From Wurfbainia villosa (taxonomy: Eukaryota > Streptophyta > Magnoliopsida > Zingiberales > Zingiberaceae): a stretch of DNA of 64,000 nt. Below the pieces are notes generated by a model. It was given only the letters and a program-made list of their open reading frames with translations. It had not been told where the DNA came from and ran no database searches. Made by a program: the position numbers and the translations under genes. The DNA lies in contig CM045991.1 in assembly GCA_025175895.1 (NCBI GenBank), positions 81,331,174 to 81,395,173 on the forward strand, in the 5' to 3' direction. Numbering within the stretch: position 1 is the first letter of the stretch; the number at the start of each line of letters is the position of its first letter. This document shows, piece by piece, positions 34,726 through 46,299 of this stretch.

Positions 34726-34961
34726 GACAGAGGAGGAAAGGATTGGGGATGGTTGTTTCTTCGCTATTCGGTATCTCAAAGATTTCCTTCTTACTTCTTC
34801 TCTTCATTCTTTCTGCATTACTATTTTCTTCATACCGTTATGACTTGAGTGTTGAAGTGGTCACGCTGGGAAGTCGGCCCATCTCTAACCCTCTTTCTCC
34901 CCAAGTGATAAATTTCACTCTACTCCAAGGATCCAAGGTGAATCAAGAAGTAGATCCTTCT

Positions 34962-36356
34962 TGTTGGGATGTGTACTGAAAAGTCTATCTTTTGTATGAA
35001 CATCTTTATTTTGAAATAAGAATCACATGATCATTGTTTGCATATTTATGGTTATGCATATTGTTTAATACATTACATTGTAGATAACATGGTGTGTGGT
35101 GTCACACGGGGGATCATGTTATCGGCTCCTTGTAAAGTATAAGTAAAAGCTCACAACCAAGATGACTTTGAACAAACCATTGGTATGGTTGTAGTGTGAT
35201 TTGGTATTAGTTTGTCTTGACCATAGAATCACACTAGTGCACTTTGTGTGTATTGAGCAGGGCCGACTTAGAGGTGATTCGATTTATTGCTGACTACATA
35301 ATCGAATCGGACCTCAGATATTATATTGTACATGCTCTTAATCCCGATATAATAACGGGCACATATACTTAGTATTCATTTCTTTGATTTACCAATGGGC
35401 GAGATTTATAGATTAAATCGATAGGCTCAGTAAGTTGGGAAATAATATTATTTATATGGTGTGCCATTGATTATAGGAGGAAACCGTGTCCTATATATTA
35501 GGATGATGATGTCCCATTGAGGAGCTCATAAGGCTCATCATGTAAACCCTGCAGGTGGACTTGGTCCGGCATGGTGATAAGGTTGAGTGGTACTACTCAT
35601 GGAGTTAGATGTTGATTAATTAATGGTCAATAAATTAATTAATCGACGGACATTCGAGATCTTAAATACGGGGAGAAAAATGTACATATAATATATGGAT
35701 CTCATATTAACTTATGGGGGTTGGTGAGGTAGATCAATGATAATCCTTTAGTGGATTGGAATATCATTAATGGATTGAACTTTATGTGGGATTGATCCAT
35801 TGGGTGGCCAAGATCCAACTCCTCCTCATGGTCCCTATTGTAGCCTATTAATACCTCATGAAGCTTAGATCCAATGGATGAAAACAAAACTCTAGAACCA
35901 ATGGTAGAGATTGAATCTCTAGATCCGATGATTGAGATTAATTCTCGAGATCCGACGGTTAAGATTAAATCCATAGAACCAATGGTGGAGATTAAAACAA
36001 GGCATATCCCTAACTCTGTAAAAGGAGAGCATGGGGTGGGCGGCAAGTAGAATTCTAATAGAGATAGGATTAGGGTTAGTGGGCGGTAAGCTTGGGTGAT
36101 TAGGGTTTGGGGTGTTGGCGGCACCAAATAAGGAAAGTTCTTCCTTTTCTTCTTCTTCCTCCTTGGTGGTCGCCGCCCAAACTAGCCCTTCCCTCCCTTG
36201 GCCGGCATCCAAACCTAGTCCTTCTCTTCTCCTTGGCCGGTGGAAACAAGGCTTAGGGTCTTCCCTTGGAGCTCTTGGCCGACAACTATCTCCATCATCT
36301 TCTCCTTGTTGGCCGGCGGCAAGCACCTAGGTTGGTGTTTGTTAGTTGGCTAAAGG
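34962..36356 (+). repeat. 5' LTR of C1, first part
   Basis: Starts TGTTGGGATGTGTACTG and is colinear with the C2 LTR. Five units of the family's 27-bp repeat lie at about 35868-35998. The TATA box seen in the sister LTRs (CTATAAAAGG) reads CTGTAAAAGG here near 36015. Confidence 0.88.
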
Positions 36357-38271
36357 TGAAGGGTTTTGCTTATCGAGTCCGTGAGGGGAAACTTCGCTTC
36401 CCACTTCACCTCGGTAGCTTGTCTATGGCGATCCCTTCGATGTCCCCAGATTAAAAATTTAATCCTAGATAAAAGGGATTGCCCAAACCACCAAGTCATC
36501 ATCGTGCTATTCGTTTAGAGAGGTCACTTGAACAAACTAGTTGTTCAAGCGACCAACCTCTATTCTACGAGTAGCCACGGAATAGACGATGTCCGGATCA
36601 CCAGTTTTTGTGTTTATGCTTGGGATCCAAGTATTATTTTTCCATTTACAGATTTATAACATGCTTATAATTGAAAAACAAAAACAAGCAACAAACAAAA
36701 GAAGAAAGTAGAATAGGTATACCTCTCGATCTTCTAATGTATGACCTTCCTCCTTTTGGACGTCGTGTGGGCAACGATCTACCAAAAGTCGAAGCTCCTA
36801 GATCACAAATCTTCCTTTCTTGCTCTTCCAAAGCAAGAGGAAGAGTAGAAACAAGTTTTTCCTCCTCCCTAAAACCAACCAACAAGGAGCACACAATCTC
36901 CTTGCCGCCGGCGAACTAGAAGGTGGAGAAGATGATGGAAAACAATCAAGACACCAAGGGAAACCCTATATCTTGCTTCCACCACCTAAGGAGAGGGAGA
37001 AGGGAGCTTTTGGGTGCCGGCCAAGGGCTGGGAACCAATCTGGACACCCGCCACAAGAGGAGGAAGAAGAAATAATCACCTTCCTTATTTGGTGCCGCCC
37101 TAGCCTCCAAACCCTAACCCTAATCCTATCTCAACTAGGATTCCTTCTTGCCGCCCAAACCCTAGGTCTCCTTGATTGTTGTTCACGCCAACTCCCATGC
37201 CATCCTTTTATAGAGTTAGGCATAAGTCATGAATTAATCTCATCCATTGGTTCTAGGGATTTAATCTCAACCGTCGGATCTAGAGATTTAATCTCAACTG
37301 TCGGATCTTAGAGATTTAATCTCTACCAATGGATCTTAAAGTTTTGTTTCTATCCATTGGATCTAAGCATCATGAGGTGTCAATAGGCTACATTAGGGAC
37401 CATGAAGAGGAGTTGGATCTTGGCCACCCATGGATCAAGCCCACATAAAGTCCGATCCACTAACGATGATCCAATCCACTAAAGGATCATCATTGATCTA
37501 CCTCACCAACCCCCATATGATAATATGGGCTTCATATATTATTTGTACATTTTCTCCCCGTGTTTAAGATCTCGAATGTCCGTCGATTAATTAATTTACT
37601 GACCATTAATTAATCAACATCTAACTCCTTGAGTAGTACCACTCAACCTTTTCATCATGTCGGACCAAGTCGACCTGCAGAGTTTACATGATGAACCTTA
37701 TGAGCTCCTCAAGGGGACATCATCATCCTAATATATAAGACACGATTTCCTCCTATAATAAATGGCACACCATATAAATAATATCATCTCCCAACTTACC
37801 GAGCCTATCAATTTAATCTATAAATCTCGCCCATTAGTAAATCAAAGAGATGAGTACTAAGTATATGTGCCCGTTATTATATCGGGATTAAGAGCATGTA
37901 CTAAATAATATCTGAGGTCCGATTCGATTATGTAGTCAGCAATAAATCGAATCACCTCTAAGTCGGTCCTTCTCAATACACACAAAATGCACTAGTGTGA
38001 TTCTATGGTCAAGACAAACCAATACCAAATCACACTACAACCATTCCGATGGTTTGTCCAAAGTCATCTTGGTTGTGAGCCTTTACTTATACTTTTCAAG
38101 GGGCCGATAACATGATCTCCTATGTGACACCACACACCATGTTATCTACAATATAAAGTATTAGACAATATTGCATAACCATAAAAATATGCAAACAATG
38201 ATCATGTGATTCTTATTTCAAAAATAAAGATGTTCATAGAAAAGATAGACTTTTCAGTATACATCCCTACA
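36357..38271 (-). mobile_element. Inverted solo LTR of the C1/C2 family inside the C1 LTR
   Basis: 1915 bp; the minus strand starts TGTAGGGATGTATACTG and the other end reads TGAAGGG on the plus strand. Perfect TSD AAAGG (36352-36356, 38272-38276). A TATA box (CTATAAAAGG, minus) is at about 37203-37213. Because it is opposite to the surrounding LTR, the locus forms a large imperfect palindrome. Confidence 0.92.
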
Positions 38272-38276
38272 AAAGG

Positions 38277-38768
38277 AAGGAGAAGGGTTTTGTTTCTTAA
38301 GTCTTCCTCTTGTTCGGAGCGAGCAAGGAAGGAAGATAGGTGATCTAGGAGCTTCAACTTTTGGTAGATCGTCGCCCACACGACGTCCGAAAGGAGGAAG
38401 GACATACAATAGAAGACCAAGAGGTATAACGTTTGTTTATATTCTTTTGTAAGTTGTCTATATTTGTTCTTCAATTATATGAATGTTATATATTCTGTTT
38501 TGTGGCTAAATATACTTGGACCCCGAATATAAACACAAAAGCCGGTGATCCGTACATCGTCTATTCCGCGGCTATTCGTAGAATAGAGGTTGGTGGCTTG
38601 AACAACAAGTTTGCTCAGGTGACCACTCTAATCAAATAGCACGACGATGAAACGGTTGCTTGGGTAATCCCTCGTGTCAAGGATAAATTTTTTTTATCCG
38701 GGGACGTAGAAGGGATTGCCATGAACAAGCGACCGAGTTGAAGTGGGAAGCGAAGTTTCCTACCTTCA
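38277..38768 (+). repeat. 5' LTR of C1, second part
   Basis: Resumes directly after the TSD of the inverted solo LTR and ends CTACCTTCA. Together with the first part it is about 1.89 kb, comparable to the solo LTR (1915 bp) and the C2 LTR (about 1.92 kb). Confidence 0.88.
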
Positions 38769-38770
38769 AG

Positions 38771-38783
38771 TGGTATCAGAGCC
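38771..38783 (+). promoter_or_regulatory. PBS of C1
   Basis: TGGTATCAGAGCC, two bases after the LTR; exact tRNA-Met-type PBS. Confidence 0.9.
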
Positions 38784-39824
38784 ACGGTTTCTGGTTTTGT
38801 GTATTTAGTATTCGATTACTTTTATGCACTTTTCATATATTATATGTGTCGAATAATAGTAGGATATGCGTAGGTTAACTCTTTGGTTGCAGGCATAGGA
38901 TCCAACTATTATGGCCATATGTGTGTATGTGATTGTATGTGTGTAATTGTATACTTTGTTGAATCTTCGTGGTTGACGAGGCTAGTATTTAATTTTTATA
39001 ATTAGATACGACATTATTTAGCCACTCTTTTTATTTTAGTTTACTTTTGATCTAGATTTCATGTACACTCCCTCGTGGAGTATAGGATCAATGGATGTAA
39101 ATTAAAATATTTTTTCTCGGCTTGGATCTCCGGATGGCTTGTACATGGCGTAGGGAGGAGCGGACGAGATGGCGATATGACGAGAGACATATTGAAGACA
39201 AAAGCCATAATAGTTGGAAAAATTTTATTTTTCATATTTATTGCTTATTGTTTGATATGCATGTCGTAGGCTAGAAAATTCCTCAATTTTAAATTACTAA
39301 ATGGGAGAGGGATATTTTTATAAATTCCCATGACCTCCATTACGATTTGACATGTGATGCAAACAAACTTACGCGTCGGCTCTGAGTGTCTTCCTCCCCA
39401 TCAGATGAGTTTGTTTGTGGATCACAGGGTCGGATATGGTTATAGGAAATAATTTAGGAGCGTGTGTACTTCCCCATCGCAAGGCACATAACCCGAGATA
39501 ATTTTCTTGGTATCGAGTAATGGTAAACACTTAGATGCAAATAGGAGTATCCTCCCCATTGGAGTCACTACTTCTATTTGTAGGGCCAAAGAGAAACCAA
39601 CTATTAATTTTATTTGTCAAAAAGTTAGGTTGACAAGATAGTAAAATTAATGGGTAAAACCTCCTCTTACAAATGCAAAATTCGTATACGTCCACATGAT
39701 CGTGGCATACGATATTCTCGGTGTTTGTGGTGTTGGTTGATTTTAAAATTTTATTGTTTGAGGAATCAATAATTTTTTGAAATCTAAAGTAATGATCTAT
39801 GTGATTCTTAGTTTTTTTTTCAAA
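38784..39824 (+). other. Leader of C1
   Basis: About 1.04 kb between PBS and gag, without a credible ORF. It aligns along its length with the leader of C2 (50,355-51,391). Nothing else recognised. Confidence 0.7.
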
Positions 39825-41621
39825 ATGACTTTCAGTCCACTTGCTATGATACTAAAGGAAAATAAACTTACTGTACATAATTATGTTGATTGGAAAGAGG
39901 AATCTTGACATTGTCTTGACTGCTGAGGAATACAAATATGTACTCCTCGAAGGGTGCCCTTTTAAGCCTGTGGATGATTCTAGGGAAAAGGAGATGGAGA
40001 GTTATAAGAAGTGAATCAAGGCCGATGAGATGGCGCGGTGTTACATTTTGGCACCTATGTCAAATGTACTCCAACATCAGCATCAAGCCATGCCCACTTC
40101 TTATGACATGATGCTCAATCTCAAAGAGATTTTCAGACACCAGAATCGGGCTGCAAGGCAGGAAGCAAAGAGGAACTTGATGATGACCACCATGATCGAG
40201 GGAACACCCGTGAGGGATCATGTTCTCAAGATGATGGCTCATTTGAATGAGTTGGAAGTCCTTGGAGCTAAGATCGATGGGGAAACCCAGGTCGATATCA
40301 TTCTCCAGTCTCTACCTAGGAGTTTTGAGCAATTTCTCGTGAACTACAACATGAACAAGAAGTTGTATTCGTTAGCGGAGCTTCTGACAAAACTCCAGGC
40401 GGCAGAGGGGCTATTTCGTCAGAGTGCTCAGGCGCATGCCAAGGTTACCCAAAAGGTTTCTACTTATAAGCTGAAAGGAAAGAAGAAGAAGAAACAAGCT
40501 GGGGCAAAGGCAGTGGGAGGAACTCAAGGAGGAGTGAAGAAGCTGAAAGGCAAGTGCTTCACTTGTAAGCAGACTGGATACTAGAAGAAGGACTGCACCA
40601 ACCGCAAGCAGAACAAAGGTATATCTTTTGGTCTAGTCGTTGAAACATGTTTAGCGGTGTTATATACCGGCACCTGGTGTGTAGATACGGGAGCCACTAA
40701 TCATGTCTGCAATACTTTACAGGGGTTCCAAGAAACTAGACGACTGGTTGAGGGGGAGATTATCGTATACTTGGGCGATACCACGAAGGTGGCGGCTAAG
40801 ATGTTCATTTATCTTTTGGGAAAAATAAAGTTTTGGTTCTTAAGAATTTCCTTTGTGTACCTTTATTTAGAATGAATTTAATTTCAGTTTCTAAATTATT
40901 TATGGATGGATATTCTATTTCTTTTAATGACAGAGTTGTTATAAAAAGGAATAGGGAGATTATATGTTCGGGTGCATTGATAGGAAATTTATACACACTT
41001 AAACCAAAAGCTCCCATGATGCAAATAGAAGTTAATAACTCATCTTCTAATTCAAATAAGAGAAAAGAACCTTCGAAGATGAACCAAACATATCTTTGGC
41101 ATCTTAGGCTTGGTCATATTAACCTAAGTAGAATTCAAAGGCTGATAGCCGATGGACCTCTGGGTTCATTAGTGGTGGAAGATTTTCCAACCTGCGAATC
41201 TTGCTTGGAGGGTAAAATGACCAAGAGGCCTTTTAAGGCCAAGGGGTATAGAGCCAAAGATGTGTTAGAATTGGTTCATTCTGATTTGTGTGGTCCTATG
41301 TCTATCTAGGCTAGAGGTGATTTTGAGTATTTCGTCTCTTTTATAGACGATTATTCGAGATATGGATACATTTAATTGATGCGCCGCAAGTCTGAATGCT
41401 TTGACAAGTTCAAAGAATTCAAGGATGATGTGGAGAAACGTCAAGGTAAAAGTATCAAGACACTACGATCTGATCGTGGTGGTGAGTACCTCTTGGGAGA
41501 GTTTAGGAATTACTTATCAGAGGCTGGGATTCAATCCCAATTGTCTGCACCTGGCACACCCCAGTAGAATGGTGTAGCAGAGCGAAGGAATAGAACTCTT
41601 ATAGAGATAGTTAGATCAATG
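39825..41621 (+). pseudogene. C1 gag-protease-integrase (truncated polyprotein)
   Basis: Starts at ATG 39825 (MTFSPLAMILKENKLT). The gag domain (VRDHVLKMMAHLNELEVLG, LPRSFEQFLVNYNMNKK) is open at 40030-40584. A CCHC knuckle (CFTCKQTGY) is cut by TAG where Trp is expected. Protease has VDTGATNHVC (about 40681). GAG-pre-integrase has WHLRLGHIN and CESCLEGK. The integrase core has HSDLCGP and FIDDYSRYGY. Stops follow MSI (41307) and lie near 41374 and 41565. Reverse transcriptase and RNase H are missing. A frameshift lies near 40,820-40,840. Confidence 0.9.
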
Positions 41622-42117
41622 GCCAAATCAAGCTCCAAAGTCGAATGAAGCTCTGAGTCTGAATCCGAGTCCAAGAGAAGCCACGGATCCACATCCGTTT
41701 CCGAAGGACTAGACTAGGTAACTTCTCCTTTAGAAGTTAAATTATACAACATAATTGCATGCCTAGGTAGGAAATTAGCTAAGTTCGAGAACCGAGTAGA
41801 CTCACTCCTTAATGAAGTTCAAGTATTTAATTGAGGATGGAGACTCAATTCAAGTTTCAAAACTTGAGGAAGAGAACTCGGTCCTAAAAAGGCAAGTAGG
41901 AGATCTTACCGGAATGTTGGAAAGGTTCACCTCGGGGTCCAAGTGTCTAAACATGATGCTTGGGTCTCAACAAGTTATGTACAACAAGTCCGGACTTGGA
42001 CACAAAGCTAATTCCTCATATAAATCATACATGTCATTACTTAGCCGAAACACTAAGAATCAAGTCCAAGCATGGGTTCCTAAGGCCATCTTAGTCAACC
42101 AAGTTGGACCAAACTAA
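41622..42117 (+). pseudogene. G3: gag C-terminal remnant of a SIRE-like or gag-only element
   Basis: Begins abruptly at the C1 junction. It reads a Ser/Glu-rich stretch, then a coiled-coil (EENSVLKRQVGDLTGMLERF), MLGSQQVMYNKSGLGHK and QAWVPKAILVNQVGPN before a stop. This is the same order as the C-terminal gag of G1 (5033-5356), with different residues, so it is a third related family. Stops near 41647 and 41713 and a frameshift near 41,810 break it. The N-terminal gag and 5' LTR are absent. Confidence 0.75.
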
Positions 42118-43309
42118 TTTTGGGTTCCCAAGAGTCAAGTTCACTTAGTGAACAAAACTCAACCAAGTTATCACTTAGGGGGAGCAAACACATTGCTTGT
42201 TTCTTTATTTAGTTAAACTCTTGCATGTCTTAGTTTACTTTACTTGATTAATTTAGAATGGACTAGATAGGAAACAAAGTAGTTTAAACTTGAACAACCT
42301 AGTACTAAGACAAAGTGAACTGATAGTAAGTTAGGGAAGCTCTTCAAGGTGCATGTCTAAGAAGTGGTCCATCCGATATCCAAGAAGGTCATATGCCTCG
42401 CTACGACCTGGTGCACTAAGTCAAGTGGAACTGACTGAAGCTAACTCACTAAGTCTTTAACTAGTTAGACCAAATCTTAGTCCAAAGTGAGTCAAGTATT
42501 TGATTCTTTCATTGACTATGTCTAGGAAGTGGTTCATTCGATATTCAAGAAGGTCATATTCCTCACCACGACTTGGAAGTCAATGCTGGAAAAACCTACT
42601 TGATTATCTCAAGCTAAGCTTGAATCTAATACAAGTTTAAAAACTTTGAAATTGTTCATTGAAATTAATTAAGATAAAAATAAATCCTCATCTCACAAAA
42701 CCCATAGGATTAACGTGTATTGAAAACTTAGCTCAGGTGAGATGATTTAGAACTTAACCAAGCTTAAATAATTTAATCATCTTATCCAATTCAACTTAAT
42801 CATGTTAATCAATACAACTCAACCATCTTATTAATTCAACTTAATCATCTTATTCAATTCAACTTAATCATCTTAATCAATTCAACTTAATCATGTTAAT
42901 AAATACAACTTAATCATCTTATTCAATTCAACTTAATCATCTTAATCAATTCAACTTTACCACTTTAATCAATTCAACCTAGCTATTTCAACGTAATCAA
43001 CATAATCAACTTAACTAACCTTAATTAACCATAAAAATTAAAAAAAAAATTAATCGATTCCTATCGACTGGAATATTTCAAGTCGACTTAAAAAGAGTTG
43101 ACTGAATCATGTTCAATTTCCTCCAAACCTTGGAAAGGTAAAAACGTGACTCCAGTCGAGTAGAATACAACGGTAGATAAGTGTTAGGTCTAATACAGTC
43201 GACTGGGAAGCGAACGCAATAAATGGTAAATTTATGACAGTCGACTGGAACAAGTCCAGTCGACTCGAATTCAGTCGACTGAAATATTTCCAATTGACTG
43301 GATTCCATC
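42118..43309 (+). other. G3 noncoding region with repeats
   Basis: No ORF. It contains a duplicated block with GTGGTTCATTCGATAT/GTGGTCCATCCGATAT and GAAGGTCATAT (near 42366 and 42532), a low-complexity array of TTAATCATCTTA/TTCAATTCAAC words (about 42765-42985), and CAGTCGACTG-like palindromes from 43060. The last part may be LTR, but no boundary is clear. Confidence 0.5.
42765..42985. repeat. AT-rich tandem array
   Basis: About eight units of roughly 26 bp alternating CTTAATCATSTTA and WTCAATTCAA words. Confidence 0.75.
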
Positions 43310-43316
43310 TATAAAA
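43310..43316 (+). promoter_or_regulatory. TATA box upstream of ORF 43435-44112
   Basis: TATAAAA in the context CCATCTATAAAACCAG, about 120 bp before the proposed start codon. Confidence 0.5.
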
Positions 43317-43434
43317 CCAGTGTTAGGGCAGTGCCGAGTCGACTCACAACAACCCCAAAATAGCCGCCCATACACCCTTTTCCAACTCTTCGAAGCGTCT
43401 AGGTCATCAAGTCTCTTTTATAATATCATCTATA

Positions 43435-44112
43435 ATGTTGAGGTAACAATTCTAAACTCAGTTTTCAATTATTTTTCCAATAATAATAAACTATTTTAAT
43501 TTAATTAGGGGTAAAAGAAGAGCAATCAAGGTTAAGTCATCTTCTACTCCATGTATGGACATTAGGTTCCCCACTAAGGGACATAGGATTAGGTTTGAAA
43601 GCACTCTTTATACTCCCATGTCTACTAGATATATTAGTAGATCATTTATTACTAGATCATGCATACCTAGCATGGAAGTCATAGCACATTATGGTCTAGA
43701 TAAATTATTTTATTGTAAAAACTCTATTAACATAGATCTATGTGTAGAGTTTTTCAATAACTTTACTAGAATTGATGATCTTACATATTCCACTAGAGTA
43801 CAGGGTAAATATTTTATCCTTACTCCCTCATTGTTGAGAGATCATTTAGGACTCATGCATTCATCATGTCCAGTTGCATGTTTTCCATCTATGGAATTAC
43901 CGTATGATGATCCCTACTCACACATCACATTAGATAGGATACACATGCATTTATTTTGTGAGGAGAGGACTCTATCTGTGAGTATCTTCAGTTCCACTAG
44001 ACTCAGAGTACAGGACTATGCCCTATATAGAGTCATAGTGAACTGTATTTTGTCACTCACTACTAGGGACATCTCTATGATGCACCCCATAAATTCATTC
44101 ACTCGCCGGTGA
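43435..44112 (+). CDS. Putative plant-transposon-type ORF with small intron, 3'-truncated
   Basis: A 185-codon open frame from ATG 43555 to the stop at 44110-44112. A better gene model starts at ATG 43435 and uses a 66-bp intron (43443-43508, GTAACA...TTAATTAG), which keeps frame and adds about 18 residues; an in-frame stop at 43453 lies inside that intron. Blocks such as VEFFNNFTRIDDLTYSTRV, KYFILTPSLLRDHLGLMH and YALYRVIVNCILSLTTRD resemble the plant 'putative plant transposon protein' family seen in many genomes (recalled, not searched). Function unknown. The C-terminus ends at the junction with an inverted G2-like LTR, so it is probably truncated. Confidence 0.55.
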
Positions 44113-45377
44113 ATGGTGTTTTTTCGTTGCTTGACGGAATTCGATCGCGCTTGTGTGCTTGCCTACAATATTTGTTAATATGCGTAGAGAAAATAATAAT
44201 AAAGCATAAACGGAATATACAAGCACAAAAACACAACGATATACGTGGTTCGGAACCTTAGGGTTCCTACTCCATGTCAGTTACATGTGCTCTCTAGTGA
44301 TGTATACCTGAATAAATCTCCTTCTGAGTGATGGAGAAACCTTGTACAAGTGTTTACAATAATAAATAATAGAATACAAACAAATACAAATGAAATATAA
44401 CCGAAATATAAAGAGAACTTTACAAACTAGGGCTTTGAATGCTTTGCTTGTTGGTTGTTTGGATGAGGTCGAAGGACCCTGAAATGCACCTGCACATCGC
44501 CTTCAAATCACCTCAACAACCTTCCAAGAAACCATAGTTGAAATCCTCCATGAGATGCTCCTTTTATCCCTACATCAGGTTGATTCCGCGCCTGACAGTC
44601 GACTACCATAAGGCCCCAGTCGACTACCAACAGTGTTGTTGTCTCACAACGACTTAATCCAAATCGGTATTCTAGCCAACGGATACACTGGCAGTCGACT
44701 GCCATTCCCAACAGTCAACGGCGCAAGCCGTAGATGACTGCTCAGTAAGCTACCGAACGTTCTACCTTCACGACCAAATAGAGTCGATGCCCTCCATGGC
44801 GATCATTGCTCATCTTGATCATTGCCATACATAGCGATCGGCCAATTATTTCTCTGATCGAACAATCAACTCATGCCAGTCGATTGGTCATAATCCCAGT
44901 CGACTGCTCAGTGTCGACTCGACTGCCAAGTGTTAAAACACTTGACCAGTCGACTTGTCCATAACCCCAATCGACTGCTACACTTCAACCATAAGGTTTA
45001 CCCCAAGTATGATGCCCTCATACTTGCTAGACCACTCTTAGCCTAAACCTAAGCCTTCTAGCCACTTTCATCAACCTCACACCTATTAGATCCCTCCAAG
45101 TCATCCATGACTTGTTCATCCATACGCTAGACTTTAGGAGCTTCCATCGGCTATTGTCATGCTAAGTTGGTCTACACCGCCAAGGCACATTGGGCTTACG
45201 CTGCCAAGACACATGCTTGGACTTTACGCCGCTAACCATTGGACTTATGCTGCAAAGACTCCACTCTTGGACTTTACGCTACCAAGATCAATCCTTGGAC
45301 TTCCCAATTGCCAAGTACCCATGACTTGGATTATCACCGCCAAGACTACCCACTTGGACTTACATGGCAAAGACTAC
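44108..45377 (-). mobile_element. Truncated inverted LTR related to G2
   Basis: On the minus strand it matches the G2 LTR: the GAATTCG/CGATCGCG end region, TAACGAGG-like block, CAGTCGACTG palindromes (about 44598, 44620, 44692, 44898) and the decayed dyad array (45165-45377). The LTR terminus beyond GGTGAAT is missing at 44108, and the TG start is cut off by the insertion of C2 at 45378. Confidence 0.8.
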
Positions 45378-45475
45378 TGTTGGGATGTATACTGAAAAGT
45401 CTATCTTTTGTATGAACATTTTTATTTTTGAAATAAGAATCACATGATCATTGTTTGCATATTTATGGTTATGCA
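45378..45475 (+). repeat. 5' LTR of C2, first part
   Basis: TGTTGGGATGTATACTG onward; 98 bp before the nested solo LTR. Colinear with 34962-35060. Confidence 0.88.
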
Positions 45476-46299
45476 TGTAACGCCCGTAAAATTTCTAGCA
45501 ATTTTACGAGAGTTTTTGGCTTTACAATAATGGGCTTGATGTGGGCTTTTTCGAAAAATAAAAGAAAATAGCCAAAAAGAGATGCAAGGCCTAGGAATTA
45601 AACCCCAAACCTCTAGAGATAGCCAAGCCCTATAGATGCACCCACTAACCAGAAGCCCAATAGGATTATATCATTAGAAGAAGAGGAGAAATTGTAGATA
45701 AGTGTGATGAGGGTAAATGAAGGGGCATGGAAAAGAGAAGAGAAACTTCTCTTCCTCCCTTTATAAAGAAGAAGGAAGTTTCCACTTGGCCACTTCTTCT
45801 TCCCTTCTTCTTCCTCACCGAAAACCCATCTCTCCCCCTCTCCATTTTCACCTTTGGCCGAACCTCATCCAAGCAAGGAGAAGCTAGTTCTTGGCTTCCA
45901 TAAGGTCAACTACCCACTACAAGCAAGCGAAGGATGTAAGATTCCCTCACCTGCAGTATATTAGTTTTGTAGGATAGGTTACATGAAAGAAATATGATGT
46001 TGTAGCCCCCTAGGTCTCGGCTAACTAAGTTTATGGGCTTGGATCCATGAAAATGCTACTAGGGAAATTTGTATGGGTTGTATGCTTCAAGTAGGAATCT
46101 TTAGGGTCAAACGTCCAAGGAGTTTAGCCCTTACATGTTTCTGCCAACCCAAGCTTTTAGGGTTAGGGTTGCATGAACTTGATTCTAAGGTTATGTTCAT
46201 AGAGTGTAGGCATCAAGTAGGGATTTTTAGGTGCCAAAAACCCAACTCATGGCCACATATGTTTCGGCCAACCAAGGAATTTAGGGTTAGGGTTTCATG

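Larger units (their letters stand above)
34962..41621 (+). mobile_element. Copia C1: Ty1/Copia element, 3'-truncated
   Basis: 5' LTR (34962-36356 and 38277-38768, split by an inverted solo LTR), PBS, 1.06-kb leader and gag-protease-integrase. Homology to sister element C2 stops near 41621, where unrelated gag-type sequence (G3) begins. The left flank pentamer is CTTCT; no partner TSD exists because the 3' end is lost. Confidence 0.88.

Noticed and set aside
34743..34979. 78-codon ORF with hydrophobic start after the 34717 TATA box
   Set aside because: A signal-peptide-like stretch (LLLLFILSALLFS) follows the ATG, but the frame ends just inside the inserted C1 LTR and the region looks like LTR leader. 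Too weak to call a gene.
36112..37311. ORFs around 36112-36330, 35919-36326 and 36820-37311 as host genes
   Set aside because: They lie within C-family LTRs or the inverted solo LTR, are low-complexity (Ser/Pro/Leu or Lys/Glu) and have counterparts in the C2 LTR.
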